Source of the DNA: Cruorifilaria tuberocauda
Taxonomy: Eukaryota > Nematoda > Chromadorea > Rhabditida > Onchocercidae
Direction of reading: 5' to 3'
DNA: 64,000 nt
NCBI GenBank assembly: GCA_013365365.1
Contig: JABVXU010000121.1
Coordinates: 1-64,000 of the forward strand
The notes beneath the pieces were generated by a model that was not told where the DNA came from, did not search any database, and saw only the letters and a list, made by a program, of their open reading frames with translations. This document shows positions 11,470-23,800 of the stretch, in pieces (the first letter of the stretch is position 1; each line of letters begins with the position of its first letter). The translations under genes and the position numbers were made by a program.

Positions 11470-14400
11470 ATGACAGTACCAGAAGAAGTTGCTAAAACTC
11501 TTCAGCTTTTTTATATTGAGGTTTGTGCACTCGTTTAAATTTTATACTCTAAGAAAATATCTATAGATAGTATGAATTTGCTGACTCTTCGTCTTCGTTT
11601 TCAACATTTTTATAGATTCACTTTATCCATAATTTTCCATCTGCTCTTCTGTCAGCATTGAACGCAACTTGTTTCTCGATTCACATCCGATCCACATACT
11701 ATCTCTCGAAAGAATCATTCATAGTGAAGAATGAGACAGGTAGCATGTGTACTAATTGTAAGATAACTAGAAAGGAGATCATTTCGTGTTAGTTTTATTT
11801 TAAAACATCTAGAAGTTACTTGTAGCGAGTGTATATTATCCTTTTTCTGATGGGTATTGCTGTAAAAGTTGTGAATTTAGTGATCGCTAATGCTTGGCAC
11901 ATATCTTTTTGTATAGCCTTTTCCCATTGCAATTTCTACCTCTTCTCGCATAAAATCTTCCAAACATTCAGTTCAGTTAACTTTTTGTTTATGGTCCTCA
12001 TTGAACACTGCCATGCATATCATCTTAATCCGACAGAAAATCTTAATGTTACTCTTCCGTTTCGTTTCATCCAATTTATCAAATTATTAACAGTTTGATT
12101 TTCTTGCATGTTATACTTCTAGTAGCTTTTTGTTTTACTTGAACCTTTTTAGTAATACTTGGTATTGCCTAACCGTAATGTTTTGACATTTGAATAAATT
12201 TTTAATAAGGAGTTAATTAAAGTGAACAAATTCGTTCTTTTCGAATTGTCGTGCAAATGTATACCATAGTAGTAAAAGGATAGTTATTGACTTCGAAGAA
12301 GTATATCTCTTACCATTCATCAACAGTAGTCTTTTTAAAGTCCAACTTCATTGTTTTTTTGAATTAATTTTAAATTCCATACATAAATGAGAGGCAAAAA
12401 AGTGCCAGTAAATTTAATGAAGATTGCTCGTATTAATAAAGGTGTATTTTATTTTAAGGATGAAATACTGCATGAAATTAGTGAAAAGATACAGGATGAA
12501 CTTGTTCGAGGTCTCGAATTTGGTGCTTCGAAATCATCGATTGCAATGTTACCCTCTTTCGTCCCTGCTTTGCCAGATGGAAATGGTTAGTTGATAATTC
12601 TGTTAAGTAATATTAAAAAAATTTTTCCAAAGATTATTTGTGGAATTTCAGAGGTAGGCAAATATATTGCAATTGATCTGAGTGGAAAGAATTTACGTAT
12701 TATGCTATTGACGTTAAAAGGAAGCAATAAGGAACCAGAACAGATTAATCATAATTATGTCTTCCCAGCTTCTGTTATGAAAGGAACTGGAGATCAGGTT
12801 AGGTTTTGTTTTTACGATTTTGTGTTCTTTTATGCTTATAAATTATTAAATCCTCAGACATGGATTTTATACCACTTTTGCTATTAGATTTCTTTAGACT
12901 GTATTACAAGTCACAAATCTTATTGTTCTAGTTGTTCACGTTTATTGTCAACTGTCTAATGAAATTTCTCAACGAAGTGAATCTACTCGACGCTTCACTC
13001 CCAGTGGGTTTTGTTTTCTCCTACCCATGTGAGCTCCTTTCGATACGCTCAGCACGGTTACTTTGGTGGACAAAAGGTTTTGATATAAAGGACTGCCTGC
13101 AAAAAGATGTAGTCAAACTTCTGGAAGAAGCCCTCGAATTAAACATGGTTTGTCTATTTTGCGGCTGTATTTCCCAGTATAGTAATGTTGGAAATAATTG
13201 ATGTTGGAAACTATTGAAATTAATTTTCATATGTAATTTCAGCTAACAAATGTGAAAATTGAAGTGGTAATGAATGATACTGTTGGTCAGTTAGCTGCGA
13301 CTGCTTACAAGTACGGTCAAGAATGCATTGTTGGTGTCGTCATTGGATATGGGTGATTTGTTTTTGCTTTGTTTTTACTTGCTTTACTGTTCATGAGCAT
13401 AGAAAAGTTATTGATAACAGTATTCGAGGTAGGATGTAATACTTCCTTTATTAACTTTAAAAATTAAAACAATTGATTTTTCAAAGCGAAATTGTATGTA
13501 ATTTTCAGTTGTAATTCATCATATTTGGAAAATACGGCAAGAATCAAGAAATTTAATGCCGCTGCTGCCGGATATAAATTTGACAAGATGGTGATTGTTA
13601 CTGAATGGGAAGAATTTGGTGAAAAGGTAGTTTAAGACATCAGATTTTTATCTTAGGAAATTCAAATAGTGTTTTGGTATTTGTGCTTATTGAATAATAA
13701 CGGTGTCGATTGCCTCTTGAGGAATACCATAACATGAGAACACGGGATACCTAACCTTATTTAACATTTTAATACGTTTTGCTGTTTGTCTTTCAAGACA
13801 CTTGAAGTTTTTTTATATTCATAGCAATGATTAGAGCAATTGACATTAAAAATTAAATGAATATTACAGGGTGAATTAGCTCCTATTTTAACACAGTTCG
13901 ATCGCGATATTGATGAAACATCGGTTCATAAAGGCAAACAAATGTAAACATTGTTATTGTAAAAAGCAACATCAATTTGCTCATTACTTTAAGTAGCGTA
14001 AACACGACTTCATACATAATAGCATTAAACAGCATAAGGATCCAACCAATACTTGAACTTGTAAACCTTCATAGTTCATTTATATTTTTCGAGAGACTTC
14101 AGGACAAAAAGTTTTAGAATTAATTTACTATTCATTTATAGGATTGATAAGCTGACTGGAGCATTATACCTAGGCGAGTTGGCACGCCGTATTTTGATGC
14201 AATTTGTATTAGATGGATATTTGTTCAATGGAAAATGCTGTGAAAAACTGGACGAAGTGGATTCCTTCCCAACGAAATACATTTCGGAAATTTTGAGGCA
14301 ATCTTTTTGCAACATGTTTCTTGTTGTTCTGCTGTGAAGTTAGTATTGTTTGAGTCTAAAAATAATTACGTTTCAGAAAATGATATAGCAGTAGATGGAA

Positions 14401-15254
14401 CATTGAGAAAGTTCTGATCATCGCTTTGAACACTGTAAAGCAATATCTAAATAGATCAATTAAAAGATAGTATTATAATTAAATGATATTGTGGTCATTT
14501 TTCATAAATTAATTTTCAGAGATGAAGAAGGGAGTTTTAAAATTTGTCGACGGATATGTGATGAACTTGACGCTCCTAGTCACTGCACAGCTGATTATGA
14601 GATCATCCACGAAGTTTGCCATGCAGTATCTCAGAGATCTGCTGCTATTGTTGCTGCCGGTTTGATATTAATTTCTCGTGTACTGTGTTAAATATGCATT
14701 CTCAGATGAATTTATGAGATTTTTGTGGATATATGCCTATGGTCAAAATAATAGCCAATTCTAAAGCAGTCGTATTGGAAACGAGTCTTCCAGTGAATAG
14801 AGTTGGAAGTAGTACCAATAAATCCAAAACGGATACAATTTCAATATCATAGAAGAATAATGTCAGCAGACGTTTCCATATGAATAAGTATGATAAGTTT
14901 TCAGCGATAGCAGCGTTATTGCGTCATATTGGTCAAATTAACGTAAAAATAGGAGTAGGTGGCGCATTGGTACAGTTTCATCCGACCTATCTCTCATTGC
15001 TGGAGAACAAACTGCATGATTTGGCTCCAGCAAACATCAAGGCTCGTTTTACCTGCAAATTTTCGTCTTAACTTCATCAACCGATTAATGAAGAGCATGT
15101 TTCATCGCATGCAGATGTCGTAATGGATAGCTCAACCGTTTTATAAATGTGTTATAATATCATTATGTTTCAGTGGCAGTTGGTACCAGCAGATGAGGGT
15201 AGCGCTAAAGGTGCTGCTATAGTTGCTGCGGTAGCTGAAAAAATGGCGCTTTGA
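11470..15254 (+). CDS. Divergent hexokinase
   Basis: A cytosolic sugar kinase of the hexokinase family, 451 residues, the usual size of a single hexokinase unit. Exons: 11470-11520, 12459-12585, 12652-12797, 12932-13147, 13243-13352, 13509-13626, 13870-13943, 14142-14297, 14520-14659, 14905-15041 and 15174-15254. Visible motifs are MLPSFV near residue 51, the sugar site FSYP at 137-140 with WTKGF at 154-158, the catalytic Asp in NDTVG at 191-195, YLE at 222-224 and TEW at 248-250. These keep the glucose-contact residues. The nucleotide loops differ from the norm: phosphate-1 reads DLSGKN (usually DLGGTN), phosphate-2 reads GYGCN (usually GTGTN or GTGSN), and the adenosine region reads GVGGAL (usually GVDGSL). 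Introns 8 and 10 appear to start with GC. The ATG at 12387 lies in an intron and is not the start. Activity with ATP is uncertain. Confidence 0.88.
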
Positions 15255-15638
15255 ACTGAACAGTTCTGATATTTTGAAAAAGCTGACTTACTCTCTTTGT
15301 AATATACTGAGTATCTTTAATTAATTTATCCCATTTCTTTTTTGTTTACCCTATTTGTACTGTTACGGGCTTCGCATGTGCAGTAATAGTAATGTTTGAT
15401 CATTTTATTTGAATTTGGGATAATGAAGTGAGCTTTCCAAGTAATATTTTCAGAATTTTATTTATTTTGAGTTCCGCAGTAGTAGTCTCTCAATATTCAT
15501 TTAATAGATTTATTTGGTCGGGAAAAAACGAAGTATTCGTTATTTGAATTATTTTACTTCATTGTGCCATATAACTTGCGGTACTGTGTTATTTAAAGGA
15601 TTTGATCTTTAATCTTAACTAGTTGTAATTTCTAAAAA

Positions 15639-15800
15639 ATGTCACTTGGATTTGCTATTGTTGAAATGCTGGCAGAATTTTTTTGCTTTGGCTTAATTTC
15701 CCGATGTTATCGTCGTGAAGCTTTTGATCCAGTTTCTTCTTCAAGCATGTTCCAGATAACTGTACAAGCTTCCTTTCTAACCGATTTTGGATTCTTGTAA
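15639..15800 (+). other. 53-codon open frame just before the TMEM256-like gene
   Basis: ATG at 15639 to TAA at 15798-15800, with a hydrophobic N-terminus (MSLGFAIVEMLAEFFCFG) and a Ser-rich middle. It ends inside a GTAAGT donor-like site, and the TMEM256-like frame begins 5 bases further on, one base out of phase. It may be the true N-terminal exon of that gene, separated by an indel or an unseen splice, or simply a chance or upstream frame. Confidence 0.3.
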
Positions 15801-15804
15801 GTTC

Positions 15805-16155
15805 ATGATAAGCTTTTCAATCGCAACCGCTGTAGGTCTTTATGCATGCACTTATGGAAATGTATATCGAAAGGCAGCTTATGAATCGTTACATGAAAAA
15901 GAATCTCTTATTTTAATTCATAGCACTACTGCTGCCGTTTTCATGCGTGATTACCATGTAAATGCATGATGCATACCATATGATATACTTACACACTGGC
16001 ATCCCACCGATGTCTTTTGATTTCTGCAGTCGGCTTATTCGAGTGTTATTAGTTTTTATTATCGAGTTAAAGAAGATTTATTTCACACGAAAGCTTTGTT
16101 TGGGTTAGGGTGCTGTTCAACATATTTATATTCTTTGCAACAAATTGATTTGTAG
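15805..16155 (+). CDS. TMEM256/DUF423-like small membrane protein
   Basis: Two exons, 15805-15957 and 16030-16155, join in phase across a 72-base intron with a TTTCTGCAG acceptor and give 92 residues. The first exon reads IATAVGLYACTYGN and then LILIHSTTAAVF. These fit the family's Gly/Ala-rich first helix ending in YGA and its His-containing second helix (FLHSLALLGV in human TMEM256). The second exon has ISFYYRV and a Gly-containing hydrophobic end, matching the family's SFYYQAL and GGTLLLLG segments. The protein is about 20 residues shorter than human TMEM256, and the region between helices two and three looks shortened. Function is unknown in the family. The gene lies 550 bases behind hexokinase on the same strand. 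The N-terminus is unsettled because another open frame ends 5 bases upstream. Confidence 0.5.
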
Positions 16156-17114
16156 ATATGTTTTTGATGTTTTGTTAACTGTTTTATATTTGCCCCAGTT
16201 GTTTATTTTTGTTGTATCTGTGATTGTGGTAGTAATAGAAGGCAGATGACGGGTGGATGAGCAACGTTCGGATCGAAATATTTCATATTTTGTTTTATTT
16301 TGTCTAAAGCTTTCCGGATTCGTTTTCTGCCAGATGTTTTAGCTTTGCATCCTGAAGAAATTGCTCTTTTTCTTTTTAATTTCTATTAGGGAAAGTAGAA
16401 TAATATTAATTCGATACATGTCACCACTTATTGTTATAACGCCTATGATTTTTACAGATTTTTGGGTTCAAGTGTTAAAAAATATGATAAATGTTGACGT
16501 GTAGAAGAATTAATACATTGTTTTTAGTTCGTTTTGTATTAAATTGTAAATGTGTTATGCGCTTCGTTGACTAAGTAGCAGTAATGATAAAATAAATTGC
16601 TAGATCTCATCATGCATCCAAAGTTATTTGAATCCTGGTTTGAAGTTATTAAAATCTTTATACCATAATAGATCTCTGCATTTATTCTGATTTTATATTG
16701 ATAACCTGATTAACCATAATCTATCTTAAACCATTGTTGTATTTTGACGCTAAAACATACACACACGTACACAAACACACGTGAACGGTAAATGTTTGTA
16801 ATACTGTAAGTCACTTACTCTCCTGTCAAACAAATAAGTTGTATATAACGGTAAGATTAAAAGTTTCAGTAATACTTATGATTTAACAGATAGATAATAT
16901 CATGGATTAGTTTATCCTTCACATCGTGCTTGTTCAAACACTCAGCATCGTACCTTACATCCTCAAGCAGCTAAATAGATGTTCAATGTACTTAAATTAC
17001 TGCTACGGTGTTATGTTAAAAAGGATTTATATTGTAAAAGGAGATAGAGTGAAGTGAGGGAATGGGAAAGGAAAAAGTTTCATCTGTTTTATTTCTAAGT
17101 ACTGATGACCTACG

Positions 17115-17170
17115 CAGCAGCAGCAACAACAATAATAATAATAATAACAACAACAACAATAAAAATAACC
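17115..17170. repeat. CAG/CAA/AAT triplet-repeat tract
   Basis: GCAGCAGCAGCAACAAC followed by AAT and CAA triplets. Translated on the minus strand it yields a poly-Leu frame with no gene around it. Confidence 0.85.
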
Positions 17171-19818
17171 ACAATTTGGTATCAGTTAGGAAGAAAGCAG
17201 CAGATTGCGGCCATATGTACTTATTATTTGAATAAATGGTTTCCTTACAAATAATATATGAGCTCAATCCAATGTAACAAATTTTCTTATTAAATCCCTA
17301 AAAGAGAGAGAGAGATAGCTTTAAAGTAAGATTTCTCGTTTTCACTCTCCTCCGTTCTTCCTTCCATTCATCACTCCCTTTAATTCTTATCTTATTTCTT
17401 GTGGCAAACAACAGTTTTTTTTCCCTACCGTATCGTATATCACAAAAACTTTCACATCGGAGATGTGACAATAGGAAAAAATCGCTTCCAAAAAAAAACT
17501 ATCAATTATTAGACCCATGTTAGACACTCTTTGTTTAAATCTTTATTTCTCAACTTTTGCTTCACAATTGATTGGGATATTTTAAATACGCATAGAATAA
17601 CTCGTATAATTTAATAAATAGTATGGCAAATATTTCAGCCATATCGGTAAAAATGAGGATATGATGAGTAATTACTTTATTGAATGATACAATTTTAAAG
17701 CACATCGACTATCGATCATTTGATGATCTTGAGTTTTCATCTTCTATCATTTTTTCTTCACATGAGATAGTTACACTGGTAATGTAAAGTTAAACAATAA
17801 TTTCATCCATTGGTCAATGATATCATCAAGCAAATGAAGAGGGAAATGAAATATAATGATCTTGGGAGAGAAATAAAAAAAAATCATTTATATTAATTGA
17901 TAATTTTTCAATAAACTTACATTTTTATAAATCTTCATTTTCTTTGACATAAATAGTGAAAATATTTTTGAAAGCCTATGATATACTATGAAACACGCAG
18001 TCAAATTCATTTTGATCCAAAAGAGCTGGTATTTCTAAAATAATATAACATAGGAATCATAAGCTGATACTGTTAATTTTCATTTCAATTATTGCAACCA
18101 TGAAATTTAAAATATTTCATGAGGAATCAAAATACATAGTTGAAAAGACATATGTAATACACTCATTACTTGAAATTATTTATTCATTTACGAATAAAAT
18201 AATCATGAACAAATGTGTCTTTTTTTCCTACTTTTTAACACCAAAATAATACAATTTTTTGGAAATACGTTTGATTAACGAAAAGATTAATTATATTTCT
18301 TATATATTTCAAATTGTTACAAATAATCTATCAGTTAAATCCTTTAGATTAAAATAATAATAAATGATATGTTTATCATAAGAAAAAAAATGTTATAGTG
18401 AAAATGTGCAATAAATAGTTTGTATGAAAGGATGTTTAACGTGTTAAACTGTGTGGTTTAACAACAAGTAAATATGCTAAATTTGTCATCTGCTCCATTT
18501 TGTTGATGAATGAACAAAGGAGTGGAAGAGTTAGTGATTGGAAGATCACACTGATTTATGTTCATTGCAATGTTACGATTATAAATCTTTGCACCATATC
18601 AGCAAATATCACAGTTTTGCGAATCATCAAAATCTGATAATTAATCGTAAGCTTACGATATCTTCTACTCTCCTCTAATTTTTCTTTTTTTTTCTTTCAC
18701 TCTTTTTTTCACCATATCTTTTTGCTAATGAAGGAAAATTTTCCTTCAATTCGCTGGATATTCATCTTTCTCCACTAACTATTACGAGCGGTTGAATTGG
18801 ATCGTTCTTTTCCCTCTGAAACAACCAAGTATGCTAAAAATTTTTTTCATCTATGCTCAAAAATTTTCAACTTTATTTTTTTCAACCTTATTCCATTCCA
18901 ATTATTCATTTTTGTTGAAAAAACTTTTTCCATATTTCTCAATTATTTTTATCTATCAATTCGAGAATGATTTTTTTCTTTTGATAACAATTTCATATTC
19001 ATCTTCTTGAAGGAATTCATAATATTAAAAAGGATAAATTTTTAAATTTACTACTGTTTAACAAGGTATCATTGATAAGTTTATAATTTCAAATATGTCT
19101 TATCATTTTTTCACATTATTTGTCTGTTTCCAGTATTTTTTAAATGACTTTATATTATACTTGGTGAAAATTCGGATTGAAAATTATCGTAAAATCTCTA
19201 AATGCAAAAAAATTGCCAATTTATATTTCATATGAAATTGGAACATTTATCAATCCCATTATAACGATTATTATTTAATTTAGATGAATATTTTAATATC
19301 ATTATTGCTGTATCAAAAAATGAAAAACTATCTTTAAAAATTCAACTTTATAAGAAATCACGATCAAACAATTATTGATTAAATTTATTCGTTATAAATT
19401 TCACTTTTTTACCTCATCCAACATCCCTATTTTATTTGAACAATGATTGAAAATATTCAACAAAAATTGATGATCAATGTTGCAAATGAGTAAGAAAAAA
19501 TGAATTATCTCTTCATTAATGATAAATATGGCATATTGCATAGTGATGAAAAAAATGGAAGAAATGAATGGGAAATATTTACTTAAAAATGAGTAATATT
19601 AAAAATATTTCAGATTAAAGTAACTTTTCTACGGAATTTATTATTTTCCTTTTTATCATGAAAATTTAACTGAAATCAATAGGAAAGTGAAGAATATTGA
19701 TATGATTGGAAGTTAGAGAGAGAGAAAAATATTCATTCCGTTCAATTTCGATGATCTAACAATGATCATTTACTGATGAGATGAAGAAGAATGGATTGAA
19801 TGGGAATAAAAGGTGAAA

Positions 19819-19849
<31 letters not shown>

Positions 19850-19870
19850 GGAAGAGGGAGAGAGAGAGCT
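19819..19870. repeat. GA dinucleotide tract
   Basis: AG repeats interrupted by GG and AAG. On either strand this gives Arg-Glu or Ser-Leu repeat peptides that are not genes. Confidence 0.9.
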
Positions 19871-20800
19871 CAAAGGTAGATATGAATAGTAGCAGCTGCA
19901 CATACAGGAGAAAGGGACTAGTTGAAGTTAAGGTTGAAGAAGAGAGCTCTATCAAATCTCCTCGTAATATCATCAATCTCATCTTTATTTTCCCTCTGCT
20001 AGCTAGCTACTAGCTAAACTTCAACTTCTAGCGATCATCAACTAAAATCATCAGTTCCTACCTATATTTCAATCAACTAATCTTATACCATATAACTAAC
20101 TATTAACAATCATTTTACACTGCTAACAGCTAGTTATAAAAAAAAAAATCTTTTTAATATTAGCGGTAAATGAATTATCTTTCTCTCCCTTATCCATTTC
20201 ATTTTTCTCTCTCTCTCTCTTACGTTTACCTCGTTATCCTCATCTTTTTCTAATATTCTTCCTCCATTTGTTGCTTGTTTTATTTGTTAGCGAAATGGTT
20301 ATTATCACTATCAGTATGTACAAATGTTATCTGATAATTCCTATAATTCTCACCTGAAATATCTCCTACCTCTCTTTCTCTTTTATCCTTATTTCAGTGC
20401 TAATTTTCACTTATAATTTCAAGTATTAATTACACCATCGATTGTACATTCATTCCTTGTTTTTTCTTACAATGAATATATTGAAGTTTGTAAAAACAGG
20501 TTATGTTATTTAATTAAATTAATTTCCTGTAAAATTTTCCAATGAGTAAAAACTCAAAAACTGTAGAAATCATATTTATTGCTCGTTTAAACGATTACTT
20601 ACTGTTATCGTACTTTTACAGCAAATATATATGGTATTACTACTAGGTAGCAAGTACAGCAAGCAGTATCATATATTATGAGAAATGTTAAACTTTTAAC
20701 CTAATTATTTTACCTATTTATTATGATAAAGAAATGTTTACATAGAAGATAAGTAAAATAAATAAAAATGAATGAGTGGGGTGGGAAGATTAAAACGAGA

Positions 20801-23800
20801 TGCATAAATAAAATTGCAATGATGAAGAAAAATCCATTAATTACCAAAATTATTTGTTCATTTACAACCAACTATGAATTCGGTGATAATGTAACATAAT
20901 ATCGGATATCTTATTATCCCTTCCTTATCCTTATTATCAGTTCAATGCAATATTCATGAAATTTAACAGTTAAACGAAATTATTTAAAAAAGAAGAATTT
21001 GATCGAGAGTCAAGTATTTAGTAGTTATTTTAAATTATCAAGCACACATGTGTATAGGTTGATACTATATATTATTGAAATTTTCTACACATAATAAAGA
21101 TAATATACCCAGTTTCACAATTGTATTTAAATGAAATAATAGAATAGACTTAATATTCATTTTTTCTTGTCTTGAATAATAAGACAACAATGAATTCATA
21201 TATTGAACAAACAAGCGAAAAGTTAAAAATTCGGAGAAAAAAATTCAAAATTAAATAGCTATCCAAAATGTTGTTTTATTTAATTTGACTTTCTTTAGCA
21301 AAAAGAAAAAAAACTTTTATTCGAAATATATTACGATTCTTGAAACGGGTAAACTCTTTCTACTTGCATCCTTCATTGAATCAAATTCTACGATCTTTTA
21401 TTTCTGACATAATTTATCGATATTTGATCATCATCTTTCTATTTAGTTTAGATTATTCGGCGAATAACTATTTCTTCAGAATCCTTAACTTCGTCATCTT
21501 TTAAAATATATTCTATATTCCATTCATCGTATCGAAGATATGAATTTTGGGTAATACTAAGAATTGGTATTATTATCGCATCACAGGAAGTGAAAAAGTC
21601 AAAATATGAAATTGTAGTATTGGTAAATAATAATGTATTGTTCAATACATTTTTACTCTATAACAATGATTGAAATGAACTCAAAAGAAACGGATTAAAT
21701 GAAGTATATCGAAATTCGTGAAACATTTGAAGATTTATAAGTGTAATCTTCAAATTTTCAAATTCTCCAAATTTCTTCGAAAATTAAAATCAATAATTTC
21801 CATTATCATTTTGAAGTATTAAACTATTAGTAGAACTTCAAAGTTTCATTTCATATATCTTTATTAACATGTTAATAGTGTAAATATTGATAAGATTCTT
21901 TCTGTTTTTCCTCTCTTTTTTTCTTTATCTTTCTTTTTCAATATTTTAAAATAAAGTACTGTATTAAGTAGCCAGAAAAAAAAACTGTTTAAGATGTGAG
22001 GTAGCAGCGAAAATAAATTATCATAATTGAGTAAGATTGGAAGATTAACAAGAATGATTTTTGATAATTTTGTATCATTTTGTTTGGCGCTTCTGTATTC
22101 CTGTTTTACTTCTATCTAAAATTTAATGTTTTTTTACGATCTTAGTATTTTTTTCTCTCTTTAACGATTTATTCGAATAGTTTTCTTCTTTTTTTTCTAA
22201 TTTTTATTTCCTCACCTTTATGACCTCTTTTTTTATCGTTTTGTTGTTCGTTTTTTCTTATTTTTCCGTTGTTCGTAAATATCTTCTTTGACCTTTTAAC
22301 GAATTGAATTTTGAAACAAGAGCATTTAAAATTTTCATTAATATCAAAGTGATTGTTTTAGTATGAATTAGATGTTAATCATTTAATTAGCCAAGACGAA
22401 CAAAAATGAAGAGGAATTATTTGAGAAATAAAAGGATGATGATGATATCGTACCTGTTTAAGATGAACTTATGAGGCAATGATGTTACAAATGTTTAAAC
22501 TGAAAAAGAAAACATATATGATATCATTATCACAACCATCACTGATAAGGATCATCTTACATATCCATCCATCCATCCATCCATTCATTCATTCATTCAT
22601 TCATTCATTCACCAGTAATTCATTTCACAGTACGAGATCTCTTTCTCTCTCTCTCTCTTCAACTTTCTGTTTAAGAAGTTCATAAGTGGTGATTAGGGTT
22701 GGAAAACTGAGAGGTAATATGACGGATTGGCGGGGGAGAAGAAGAATGGTTAGGAACATTGGTTAGTAGCAAACTCGATTTCCGATTAAGGTCATTCCGT
22801 TTCTGCGTGTATCCGTCCCGTCCGTCCATCTATCTATCACACTATGATGAAAAGATGTAAGGGAAAACGGATAAATGACCGACTTCATATGAGAGGCGTA
22901 ATTTTGCAACAATGTATTCTTTCCCTTTCTCCCATTATCTCTCCTCCCGTTTTCCACCCACGCATTTACTCACCGCTTGCTATTCGTGGATGAGATGATA
23001 AGATTTGCTAGTAGGAGCAAAAAGCAACGGGTGTGTTCGTTGTAGTATCAGTGAGAAGTGATGACTGAAAGATATGATTGGCCTTGAAGGTGAAGAAGAA
23101 AGAAGTTAAGAGAGAGGTTGACAGTAACGGAAGAGAGAAGAAGCATTGTCACCTTTCAATGTCCAAAACCACTGTCGACAATAACATACCGTCGTTTCAG
23201 TCAATCTCTTCCTCCTTCTTCCACTGGAGATTGCGAGATAGTGATGGGACGTGATAAGGGAGTGATAGGTCCGCCAAACGGTTGCAAACGTGAAACGGAA
23301 GGAAGAGAAGAGATAAGATGAAATGAATTATTCGATTACTCTCTTTCACATTTCATACTTCATATATTTTTTCTTGTTACTGTTTGGTGCATAAAGAAAT
23401 AATATGTGCTCCTCCTCTTCATTCCTCATTCCATCATTTCTTCCCTTCCTTCCTATCATATCATTTCCAATAACTGAAAGCTTTCCTTTTTTCCCTTCAG
23501 ATTCCTTCCTTGTTTTTTTCTCGTCTTACCACACTGCTAAAGATATTTCTTTCTTCCTCGATCATTCGTGATGTTTTGTTCATCAATGATTGCTTATTCC
23601 GATCAATCCTCATATCCCTTTCCTTTCCTTTCTATACCTTATTATTTATTTCATTAGTAACCTTGACTCATTTGCTAATATCGGTTCTATGTCATATTGT
23701 CATTATCACCTTTATTGTCCCTTAATGACGAATATTTTTTTCTTTTTGCATTTATGGAAATGAGAAATTAACGTCATTCTCCGAAAAAAACTTTTTAAAT

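Larger units (their letters stand above)
16156..20800. other. Gene desert, part 1
   Basis: Very AT-rich DNA without a credible exon. It contains an ACAC tract (about 16755-16785), a triplet-repeat block (17115-17170), short GA runs (17303-17317), a long GA tract (19819-19870) and a CT run (20201-20221). Open frames over these tracts are repeat translations. Confidence 0.55.

Noticed and set aside
12387..12458. ATG at 12387 as the hexokinase start
   Set aside because: The TTTTATTTTAAG acceptor at 12458 joins in phase to an exon at 11470-11520 coding VPEEVAKTLQLFYIE, which matches hexokinase N-termini better. The upstream 24 codons are then intronic.
14377..14417. Extra hexokinase exon after the TTTCAG at 14376
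   Set aside because: Its only open phase cannot join exon 8, and direct joining of exon 8 to 14520 already matches family spacing. It is probably a decoy acceptor.
19770..20013. Arg-Glu and Ser-Leu rich frames
   Set aside because: They are translations of the GA tract, without splice sites or homology.
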